Assembly (NCBI GenBank): GCA_959604655.1 | Contig: CAUHCL010000052.1 | Location: forward strand, 1-13,907 | Reading direction: 5' to 3' | DNA from: an uncultured Alistipes sp. | Lineage (GTDB): Bacteria; Bacteroidota; Bacteroidia; Bacteroidales; Rikenellaceae | DNA: 13,907 bases | Shown: in pieces, positions 7,160 through 12,030 of the stretch | Layout of the letters: the number at the start of each line of letters is the position of its first letter | Position numbering within the stretch: the stretch's first letter is position 1 | Program-made: the position numbers and the translations under genes | Notes under the pieces: model-generated | The model's database searches: none | What the model saw: only the letters and a program-made list of their open reading frames with translations | What the model was told of the DNA's origin: nothing

Positions 7160-7741
7160 ATGGACAAGAAACATCTGTACGCCAAAAAGTACACCAATGC
7201 CGACTTCTATACCGACGGCAAATTCAACGAGCAGACGGCCAAAAAGGCTTTCCTCGACATGTTCGAGCACTACGGCATCCCCTTCACGCCATTCCTCGAA
7301 GCCAACTTCTGGGTCACCGACTTTGGTCTGGGCGACTTCGAGCACGTGGGCATGGGCGGCGTGTTCTGGATCAACAATCCCGACTACCGCTACTTCGGCC
7401 ACGAGATCTACCTGCTGCCCTCGCAGATGATCGTCGAGCATTACCACGTGGAGTCGGCGTTCCCCGCCAAGCACGAGAGCTGGCAGGTGCGCTGCGGCAG
7501 CGTCTACAATTTCGGCATAGGCGATCCCACGCCCAATCCTCCCGCACTGCCCGAGAGCCAGAAGGGCTACATCACCGTGTCGAACTACCACGTCATGAAC
7601 ACGGGCGACATAAGCGCGCTCAAGGAGCTGGAATCGCGCCACTTCCTGATGGCGGGCGAGCAGGGCGCCGTGGTCACCGAGTACGGCACCTACCACGACA
7701 ACAGTGGCCTGCGCTTCACCAATCCGAAAGCGAGTCTTTAA
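7160..7741 (+). CDS. Cupin-fold protein, possibly a sugar isomerase
   Basis: I choose the ATG at 7160 (193 residues) because MDKKHLYAKKYTNADFY begins protein-like sequence there, while the frame upstream is promoter and leader DNA. A cupin metal site is visible: His94 and His96 in MIVEHYHVESAF, Glu106 in PAKHESWQV, and His179 in EYGTYHDNSGLRF, matching the two cupin motifs. The surrounding NPDYRYFGHEIYLLPSQMIVEH block and the final NSGLRFTNP look strongly conserved in style. Cupins with this His-X-His-plus-Glu pattern include D-lyxose and phosphoglucose isomerases, so a sugar isomerase is a reasonable guess, but I do not recognise a specific one. There is no signal peptide, so it is cytoplasmic. 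It precedes the VOC gene by 18 bases and the two are surely one operon. Confidence 0.8.
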   Translation: MDKKHLYAKKYTNADFYTDGKFNEQTAKKAFLDMFEHYGIPFTPFLEANFWVTDFGLGDFEHVGMGGVFWINNPDYRYFGHEIYLLPSQMIVEHYHVESAFPAKHESWQVRCGSVYNFGIGDPTPNPPALPESQKGYITVSNYHVMNTGDISALKELESRHFLMAGEQGAVVTEYGTYHDNSGLRFTNPKASL

Positions 7742-7759
7742 GATAAAAGGAGTTGAACC

Positions 7760-8071
7760 ATGAGAACGTTAAGCCATTTCGGCATCCCGAGCGCCGAAAA
7801 GATCGAGGGAGCTGCGTATATCGAGCCCTTGAAAGTCTCGGTGACCGACTATACCAAGAGTCCCAACAAGATCGAGTTCCTCTATTTTGAGCCCGACAGC
7901 CCCATGCACGAGCTGATTCAATCGCGCGCGCATGTCGCCTACGACGTGCCCTGCATAAAGACGGCCGTCGAGGGCGCCAAGGTACTGCTCGAACCGCTCG
8001 ACTGCGGCGACATGATTATCGCTTTCGTCGAGGAGGAGGGCGTTGCGATAGAGCTTATCGAGCGTAAGTAA
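7760..8071 (+). CDS. Small VOC (glyoxalase-fold) superfamily protein
   Basis: A 103-residue protein with two short beta-alpha-beta modules. The four metal-ligand positions of the vicinal oxygen chelate superfamily can be placed: His6 in LSHFGIP, Glu39 in NKIEFLYF, His58 in AHVAYDV and Glu98 in VAIELIE. The module openings (HFGIP, HVAYDV) and the closing IEL are characteristic of methylmalonyl-CoA epimerase and glyoxalase I relatives, which are longer; this is a compact member. The substrate is unknown. It lies 18 bases after the cupin gene in the same operon, so it may act on the same compound or a side product of it. The ATG at 7760 is preceded by AAAGGAG at 7746-7752, one of few Shine-Dalgarno-like sequences in the window. 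A terminator follows. Confidence 0.82.
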   Translation: MRTLSHFGIPSAEKIEGAAYIEPLKVSVTDYTKSPNKIEFLYFEPDSPMHELIQSRAHVAYDVPCIKTAVEGAKVLLEPLDCGDMIIAFVEEEGVAIELIERK

Positions 8072-8095
8072 TACGGGCCTCGGCCCCATAGGATC

Positions 8096-8129
8096 TCACC
8101 CCCGACGGCATTGCGTCCGTCGGGGGTGA
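8096..8129 (+). terminator. Intrinsic terminator after the VOC gene
   Basis: TCACCCCCGACGG (8096-8108) pairs perfectly with CCGTCGGGGGTGA (8117-8129): a 13-bp stem with an 8-base loop, 24 bases after the stop. The following T run is weak (TGTCGTTTAGG), so termination may be partial. Confidence 0.75.
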
Positions 8130-8214
8130 TGTCGTTTAGGCCGCTCGGCGGAGTGAACATGATATTTATCTTCGACGGTTGTGGGGCTTTTCGGGTGTTT
8201 CGGGGTGTGGTGTG

Positions 8215-8276
8215 CTGTTCGCCGACGGCGGCAGGAATGCGACAGCAGTCCGCCGCAGTGGGGCGGCGGCGAACTG
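8215..8276 (+). repeat. Dispersed palindromic repeat, copy A
   Basis: CTGTTCGCCGACGGCGG (8215-8231) and CAGCAGTCCGCCGC (8243-8256) plus GTGGGGCGGCGGCGAACTG (8258-8276) are shared with copy B at 11124-11198. The ends are inverted (GTTCGCCG at 8217-8224 and CGGCGAAC at 8267-8274). An alternative inner hairpin, CCGCCGC/GCGGCGG (8250-8256 with 8263-8269), competes with it. The middle (about 11 bases) differs from copy B. Confidence 0.8.
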
Positions 8277-8314
8277 CGCAGTCCTGCGGACTGCAAATAC
8301 TTTAATATGATATT

Positions 8315-8341
8315 TCCACCTTTTGTCACCCAAAAGGTGGA
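8315..8341. repeat. Perfect 11-bp stem-loop
   Basis: TCCACCTTTTG (8315-8325) and CAAAAGGTGGA (8331-8341) are exact inverted copies around a 5-base loop TCACC. No T run follows on either strand, so it is not an obvious terminator. Confidence 0.8.
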
Positions 8342-8352
8342 GCCCAAATGTG

Positions 8353-8494
8353 CCGCGGTGAAACGATTTCGGGGTCGGCCTTGCGCCTGCGCTGAATCGG
8401 ATGCCTGCGGCACTTTTGAAGCAATCAAAAGATTTCCGATTCTTAACGCTCCGTCGCCGCGGCCGCCCTTTGTCCGAAATCGCTTCTGCCGCGG
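8353..8494. repeat. Long nested foldback (about 142 bases)
   Basis: Several arms pair in register around one centre: CCGCGG (8353-8358 with 8489-8494), CGATTTCGG with CCGAAATCG (8364-8372 with 8474-8482), GGTCGGCC with GGCCGCCC (8373-8380 with 8461-8468, one mismatch), GAATCGG with CCGATTC (8394-8400 with 8436-8442), and a tip CTTTTGA/TCAAAAG (8413-8419 with 8425-8431) with loop AGCAA. It could be a small non-autonomous element or a structured RNA. It begins 33 bases past the rnhB stop, so it may also end or stabilise that transcript. Confidence 0.65.
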
Positions 8495-8526
8495 GTCGGG
8501 CTGACGCGTGTGAATATTGCGATCCG

Positions 8527-9123
8527 TCAGAACAGCTCCAACTGGTCGATACCGTGATTGAATGTAAGACGATGGACGGGCGACAACCCGTGCTCGCGGA
8601 TGGCGAGGCGATGCTCGCGGGTGGGGTAGCCCTTGTTGCGGTCCCAGCCGTAAAAGGGATATTGCTCGTGCAGCCGCATCATGTATTCGTCGCGGTGCGT
8701 CTTGGCCAGCACCGATGCGGCCGCTATGTCGGCGTACTTGCCGTCGCCTTTTACGATGCACGCGTACGGATAGGACAGCTGCGTGCGGAAACGGTTGCCG
8801 TCTATGGCCAGGAACTGCGGCTCGACACCCAGCGACATCACGGCTCGGTTCATCCCCTCGAACGAGGCGTTGAGTATGTTGATCTCGTCGATGCGTTCGG
8901 CCGTGACCTCGGTTACGGCCCACGCCACCGCCTCGCGTTCGATGATTCCGCGCAGAAGCTCGCGTCGCCGCGCCGTCATCTGCTTCGAGTCGTTGAGTAG
9001 CGGATGGTGGAAATCGGGCGGCAGAATGACGGCCGCGGCGAATACGCTGCCCGCCAGACATCCCCGTCCCGCCTCGTCGCATCCCGCCTCCGTCAGATCC
9101 TTGCGATATGAATTTTCGAGCAT
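8527..9123 (-). CDS. rnhB: Ribonuclease HII
   Basis: Cleaves RNA in RNA-DNA hybrids, notably single ribonucleotides left in DNA. The protein is 198 residues, normal for type 2 RNase H. The catalytic acidic set is present: Asp16 and Glu17 in AGCDEAGRGCLAG, Asp108 in LAIDGNRF and Asp127 in IVKGDGKY, followed by the conserved ADIAAASVLAKTHRDEYM. The conserved GYPTREHRLAIREHGLSPVH near the C-terminus matches the usual 'GY.T..H..al..yG....HR.sF' block. The ATG at 9123 fits the family's short N-terminus. A promoter element sits immediately upstream (9131-9138), so the message may be leaderless or nearly so. It is divergent from the membrane protein gene at 9216. Confidence 0.96.
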   Translation of the reverse strand: MLENSYRKDLTEAGCDEAGRGCLAGSVFAAAVILPPDFHHPLLNDSKQMTARRRELLRGIIEREAVAWAVTEVTAERIDEINILNASFEGMNRAVMSLGVEPQFLAIDGNRFRTQLSYPYACIVKGDGKYADIAAASVLAKTHRDEYMMRLHEQYPFYGWDRNKGYPTREHRLAIREHGLSPVHRLTFNHGIDQLELF

Positions 9124-9130
9124 AACATCA

Positions 9131-9138
9131 CAAAGTTA
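9131..9138 (-). promoter_or_regulatory. -7 element of the rnhB promoter
   Basis: On the minus strand this reads TAACTTTG, a perfect TAnnTTTG element, only 7 bases before the rnhB start codon, which implies a leader of just a few bases. No clear -33 element is seen. Confidence 0.6.
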
Positions 9139-9145
9139 AGAATAA

Positions 9146-9178
9146 TTTATCCGAGTCCTCGCTTTTTTCGTACTTTTG
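9146..9178 (+). promoter_or_regulatory. Bacteroidota-type promoter of the 9216 membrane protein gene
   Basis: TACTTTTG at 9171-9178 is a perfect -7 element; TTTA at 9146-9149, 21 bases before it, is a one-mismatch -33 element. It is back-to-back with the rnhB promoter. The predicted start near 9183 leaves a leader of about 30 bases. Confidence 0.65.
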
Positions 9179-9215
9179 CGTTCGGCAGGAGCCTCGGCTC
9201 CGCCGCAGAATCCGC

Positions 9216-10208
9216 ATGGCAAAGAGACGAGCGATACATCACAGAATCTTCGAGGTCGCGGCGACGCTGTTCGTAACGGCCGTCGTCACCACACTTCGTT
9301 CGCTGTTCGCACCCCTCCCCGACGAGCTGCTGTCCAACGTCGCCGCACCTATCGGTGTGATGTTGCAGGGCATTCAGTCGCAGTTTCCGCTGTGGTCGGC
9401 CGCGGTGTGGGGCTCGACGCTCTTCCTTGCGGGACTCAACGCGGGCCGCTACGGCGTGAAGTATTCGCTGTATCCCGCCTATACCTTGATGTCCATCCCG
9501 CTGCTGGGCGCTGTGGCCGCGACGATCACGGTCAGCGGCGATTATCTGGTGACCTCGGCGGCAATGGTTCTCACGCTGCTCGCCTCGAAATACATCATGC
9601 GCTGCATCATGCGTACGGGGAGCTACGGCGATCTGTCGCTGTCGATGCTCTGCTTCGGGGCGCTGCCGCTCGTGTTCGCCCCCGCTGCCGCCATCTATGC
9701 CGTCATGCCGCTGCTCGTGCTCGCCGTGAAGGCCAAGTGGCGCGACATGACGGTGGCCGTCGTCAGTCTGGTGTTTCCGCTCTTCGCCTGCTGCTATGTA
9801 GCGTGGTGCGGAGGCGACGATTTCATCGCTCCCGCGCTGCGGCTTTACGAATCGATGATCACGCCGAGCGGATATGCGTTCCTCCGTACGCTCAATCCTG
9901 CGGGGCTCGCGGCGATAGGGGTGATGCTGACCATGATATTCTGCGCCGTGTCGCTCATAATCTCCGACCGCTATTCGCTGAAGGTGAAGTCGCGTGCCGT
10001 CATGCGGTTCAACGCGCTGCTCGTGCTGTTCATGTGCGGACTCTTCTTTCTGCCGAGCGGCACCGCCACGATCTTCGCCCTCGCGGCCGTTCCCGCGTCG
10101 ATCCTCATGCCGCTGATATTCGTGCGTATGGGGACGGGATTCACCGAGATGCTCTACCGCCTGCTGCTGCTGTGCGCCGCGGTCAACGTGGCCGTCATGA
10201 GCATGTGA
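9216..10208 (+). CDS. Multi-pass membrane protein of unknown function
   Basis: A 330-residue, strongly hydrophobic protein with about ten predicted membrane helices, a basic N-terminus (MAKRRAIHHR) and short loops. The longest polar stretches are YESMITPSGYAFLRTLNP (about 213-230) and SDRYSLKVKSRAVMRF (about 251-266). I see no transporter signature, no ATP-binding or catalytic motif and no soluble domain. The general layout recalls small conserved membrane proteins of Bacteroidota (for example the DUF6427 type), but I cannot confirm a family. It has its own promoter, lies divergent from rnhB, and its stop is only 3 bases from the end of the converging pnuC gene, with no terminator between them. 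It is surely a gene, given the codon pattern and promoter; its role is open. Confidence 0.8.
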   Translation: MAKRRAIHHRIFEVAATLFVTAVVTTLRSLFAPLPDELLSNVAAPIGVMLQGIQSQFPLWSAAVWGSTLFLAGLNAGRYGVKYSLYPAYTLMSIPLLGAVAATITVSGDYLVTSAAMVLTLLASKYIMRCIMRTGSYGDLSLSMLCFGALPLVFAPAAAIYAVMPLLVLAVKAKWRDMTVAVVSLVFPLFACCYVAWCGGDDFIAPALRLYESMITPSGYAFLRTLNPAGLAAIGVMLTMIFCAVSLIISDRYSLKVKSRAVMRFNALLVLFMCGLFFLPSGTATIFALAAVPASILMPLIFVRMGTGFTEMLYRLLLLCAAVNVAVMSM

Positions 10209-10211
10209 CCG

Positions 10212-10901
10212 TCAGGCCAGACGGCTCTGGCGGCGCCACTGCACTATGCCGTTCACGGCGTTCACCGTATAGAAAGCGTATTTGACCACCATCAGTGCGG
10301 CATGCGGCTCGCCCTTTATGGTGCCTACGGTCCACAGCGCCACGCTGAGCAGGTTTATCAGCAGCCACAGCACCCACTGTTCCCAGAATGCGCATGTCAT
10401 GAGATACTGCGCCACGATGGCTATGATGGTGATGGCCGCATCCTTCAGCGGCTGCGAATCTTCGGTGTGGCGGTCCAGCACGAAGGTGAGCGCGGCTATG
10501 GCTGCGATCGACGCCACGCTCCAGAACGCTATCTGGCCGCGTGTCATGCTGCGCGACTGCACGCGCGACTCGTCGTCGCGCTGGTGGCGGCGGCGCCATG
10601 CGAAGTAGCCCACGAACTGCATCGGCACGTAGTAGAGCGCATGCAGGGCCGCGCTGCCGTAATATTGCGACTTGTAGGCTATGTAGGCGTAGAGCCCCAC
10701 GTTCACCAGGCCGAACATGAAGTTGAGGATGCTGCGTCGGGCACTCAGCACCACACCCATCACTCCCGCAACCAGCACGATGAATCCCAGTGCGTCGAAC
10801 TCCCCCGTGAGTACCGAATAGGCTCCCGCCGTGATGATGGGGCCGAGGATCAGAATGTAATCGAGCGGGCGCAGCGTGGTGCGCGAAACTAACTTTGCCA
10901 T
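10212..10901 (-). CDS. pnuC: Nicotinamide riboside-type transporter PnuC
   Basis: A 229-residue membrane transporter of the PnuC family (7-8 helices), which moves vitamin-like nucleosides such as nicotinamide riboside by facilitated diffusion, with trapping by kinase phosphorylation. Family marks: NFMFGLVNVGLYAYIAYKSQ (60-79), ALYYVPMQFVGYFAWRRR (88-105), the Trp-rich binding segment FWEQWVLWLLINLLSVALW (172-190) with Trp173, Trp176 and Asn183, and the closing YTVNAVNGIVQWRR (211-224). Some Bacteroidota relatives carry thiamine and sit behind TPP riboswitches. Here the promoter is so close to the ATG that no riboswitch fits, which favours nicotinamide riboside, but the substrate is not proven. 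It is single-gene, convergent with the 9216 gene and divergent from rplS. Confidence 0.93.
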   Translation of the reverse strand: MAKLVSRTTLRPLDYILILGPIITAGAYSVLTGEFDALGFIVLVAGVMGVVLSARRSILNFMFGLVNVGLYAYIAYKSQYYGSAALHALYYVPMQFVGYFAWRRRHQRDDESRVQSRSMTRGQIAFWSVASIAAIAALTFVLDRHTEDSQPLKDAAITIIAIVAQYLMTCAFWEQWVLWLLINLLSVALWTVGTIKGEPHAALMVVKYAFYTVNAVNGIVQWRRQSRLA

Positions 10902-10921
10902 TAAAGTGTAATTTTAAGGCA

Positions 10922-10953
10922 CAAAGATAGGTAAAGTCGGGCGCAGAAGCAAA
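10922..10953 (-). promoter_or_regulatory. Full Bacteroidota promoter of pnuC
   Basis: On the minus strand: TTTG (10950-10953), a 20-base spacer, and TATCTTTG (10922-10929), both elements perfect. The start falls near 10916, giving a leader of about 15 bases. A 6-bp inverted repeat CAAACC-GAA-GGTTTG (10950-10964) overlaps the -33 element and could be an operator. Confidence 0.82.
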
Positions 10954-11053
10954 CCGAAGGTTTGATTTTGCCGAGCGGAAGTATCGGGAAATGCGTCATG
11001 CCATCGAGCCGCAGGCGAGGATTGGCATCGCAAACGGGTGGTTGTCGGTGGAG

Positions 11054-11095
11054 ATTCCAATCATATTTTCGTTTGAAAACGAAAATATGTGGAAT
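11054..11095. repeat. Near-perfect AT-rich palindrome
   Basis: CATATTTTCGTTT (11062-11074) and AAACGAAAATATG (11077-11089) are exact inverted copies around GA. ATTCCA (11054-11059) and TGGAAT (11090-11095) extend the stem after a 2-base bulge, giving 19 bp in total. It is much AT-richer than its surroundings. It could be an operator, a recombination site or an RNA hairpin. Confidence 0.85.
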
Positions 11096-11123
11096 GACGG
11101 GCGGGTATCTGAAATATTGACTT

Positions 11124-11198
11124 CTGTTCGCCGACGGCGGAGGACGCGTGCGAGCCTCGGGCGAGCAGCAGTCCGCCGCGTGGGGCGGCGGCGAACTG
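11124..11198 (+). repeat. Dispersed palindromic repeat, copy B
   Basis: It shares the 17-base left end and the right half with copy A (8215-8276) in the same orientation, with a one-base gap in the right half and a longer middle (about 25 instead of 11 bases). The terminal inverted pair is GTTCGCCG (11126-11133) and CGGCGAAC (11189-11196); the inner hairpin is CCGCCGC (11173-11179) with GCGGCGG (11185-11191). Confidence 0.8.
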
Positions 11199-11199
11199 C

Positions 11200-11220
11200 C
11201 GATATCGCGCCGCGATATCG
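11200..11220. repeat. Perfect 21-base palindrome
   Basis: CGATATCGCG (11200-11209), C, CGCGATATCG (11211-11220). It directly follows copy B of the dispersed repeat and contains two GATATC sites; each arm is itself partly palindromic. Confidence 0.8.
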
Positions 11221-11326
11221 ATATGTCGCTGATGAATTATCGCTACGTTTCGGCGGCCGAACGTTAAAAAATCCCTCTTTCCGACCGATTTTTCACCCCG
11301 CCTGCGGCCGTTAATCTATTTTTGCG

Positions 11327-11334
11327 TATATTTG
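11327..11334 (+). promoter_or_regulatory. -7 element of the rplS promoter
   Basis: TATATTTG is a perfect TAnnTTTG element. No clear TTTG lies 19-21 bases before it. The transcript would start near 11339, leaving about 165 bases of leader before the rplS ATG. Confidence 0.65.
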
Positions 11335-11339
11335 CACTC

Positions 11340-11503
11340 CCGTATCAACCTCTTATATAGGGTGCATGATCGCAGTACGTGCGATGTGGGGCAGGCGGTA
11401 GCCGCTCTGTCCGCGCGCGTCGGGATTACGGGCCAATGAGCCGTATGGTAGATCGGGCGCAGCGATAATGTTGAACGGATAACCATTTATTTTTGTTGCA
11501 ACA
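11340..11503 (+). promoter_or_regulatory. Structured rplS leader, candidate autoregulatory RNA
   Basis: Three hairpins can be drawn in the leader: ATCGCA/TGCGAT with loop GTACG (11369-11385); GGGCAG-GCGG with CCGC-T-CTGTCC (11389-11412, one G-T pair, loop TAG); and TAC.GGC with GCC-GTA around CAATGA (about 11427-11445). The last 40 bases before the ATG are AT-rich and unstructured. A leader this long and folded ahead of a lone ribosomal protein gene suggests feedback by L19; the structures are seen, the function is inferred. Confidence 0.5.
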
Positions 11504-11872
11504 ATGAACAAGGATGCAATCATCAAGCTCGTGAACGAGCAGATGTGGCCCAAGACCGACGCCGATGTGCCGTCGTTCAAGGCAGGTGACACGATCACCG
11601 TTACTTACCGTATCATCGAGGGAAGCAAGGAGCGTTTGCAGAGCTTCCGCGGTGTGGTCATTCAGATCAAGGGTTCGGGCAAGACCAAGATGTTTACGAT
11701 CCGCAAGATTTCGAACGGCGTAGGCGTCGAGCGTATTTTCCCTCTCTATTCGCCCCACATCGACAATATCGAGGTGAACAAGGTGGGTATCGTGCGTCGC
11801 GCACGCATCTACTACCTGCGTCAGCTCACAGGTAAGAAGGCTCGTATCAAGGAGAAGAGAGTTACGAAGTAG
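11504..11872 (+). CDS. rplS: Large ribosomal subunit protein bL19
   Basis: A protein of the 50S subunit located at the interface with 30S. The 122-residue length is normal. Recognisable blocks are FKAGDTITVTYRIIEGSKER (25-44), QSFRGVVIQIKGSGKTKMFT, IRKISNGVGVERIFPLYSPH and the closing IEVNKVGIVRRARIYYLRQL, followed by a basic tail GKKARIKEKRVTK. The ATG at 11504 is preceded by an AT-rich stretch and no Shine-Dalgarno site. The gene stands alone, with its own promoter and leader and a strong terminator; rimM, trmD and rpsP, its partners in many bacteria, are absent here. Confidence 0.98.
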   Translation: MNKDAIIKLVNEQMWPKTDADVPSFKAGDTITVTYRIIEGSKERLQSFRGVVIQIKGSGKTKMFTIRKISNGVGVERIFPLYSPHIDNIEVNKVGIVRRARIYYLRQLTGKKARIKEKRVTK

Positions 11873-11892
11873 TGCATCGCACTGTTCGGCGG

Positions 11893-11925
11893 CCGGAATT
11901 TCCCTAAGAAGTTCCGGTTTTTTTT
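11893..11925 (+). terminator. Intrinsic terminator of rplS
   Basis: CCGGAATTTC (11893-11902) pairs with GAAGTTCCGG (11908-11917) through a 10-bp stem with one G-T pair and loop CCTAA, followed directly by eight T (11918-11925). This is a textbook terminator 20 bases past the stop. Confidence 0.95.
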
Positions 11926-11973
11926 CGTCCCGTGTCGTCCTGCGCATCGGGATGCGTCGGGCCGCCCACGACG

Positions 11974-12010
11974 AAAACGGGCTGTCGACGATTCGCCGAC
12001 AGCCCGTTTT
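11974..12010. terminator. Intrinsic terminator of tpiA (bidirectional form)
   Basis: AAAACGGGCTGTCG (11974-11987) and CGACAGCCCGTTTT (11997-12010) are exact inverted copies around a 9-base loop. On the minus strand it lies 20 bases past the tpiA stop and ends in TTTT. Confidence 0.92.
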
Positions 12011-12030
12011 GCTGTTGAAATATCAGAATG

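Larger units (their letters stand above)
8130..8526. other. Gene-free, hairpin-rich convergent intergenic region
   Basis: This stretch lies between the ends of the VOC and rnhB genes. 8130-8214 shows nothing I can name. 8215-8276 is a copy of a dispersed palindromic repeat. 8278-8294 is a small hairpin GCAGTCC-TGC-GGACTGC that shares its GCAGTCC arm with the repeat. 8315-8341 is a stem-loop TCCACCTTTTG/CAAAAGGTGGA. 8353-8494 is a long nested foldback. An open frame (8181-8504) crosses all of this, but its residues simply follow the palindromes and do not look like a protein. Confidence 0.65.
10954..11326. other. Divergent pnuC-rplS intergenic region with multiple palindromes
   Basis: Gene-free. 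It contains a hairpin at 10993-11031 (GCG..ATGCCA with TGGCAT.CGC), an almost perfect palindrome at 11054-11095, copy B of the dispersed repeat at 11124-11198, and a 21-base palindrome at 11200-11220. 11221-11326 is plain apart from its AT-rich stretch before the rplS promoter. The open frame at 10991-11314 follows the palindromes and is Arg-rich and low in complexity, so I do not call it a gene. Confidence 0.65.

Noticed and set aside
8215..8494. CRISPR-like array
   Set aside because: The repeated pieces are inverted and not regularly spaced direct repeats; no cas genes are present.
8181..8504. 107-codon plus-strand open frame in the hairpin-rich region
   Set aside because: It runs straight through the dispersed repeat and both foldbacks; its residues mirror the palindromes and no domain is visible.
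10902..11053. TPP or other riboswitch upstream of pnuC
   Set aside because: The promoter is about 20 bases from the start codon, leaving no room for an aptamer.
10991..11314. 107-codon plus-strand open frame before rplS
   Set aside because: Arg-rich translation of repeat copy B and palindromes; no promoter or start context.
11488..11495. TATTTTTG as a second rplS promoter element
   Set aside because: Matches TAnnTTTG, but transcription would begin almost at the ATG and no -33 element is spaced correctly; kept only as an alternative to the upstream element.
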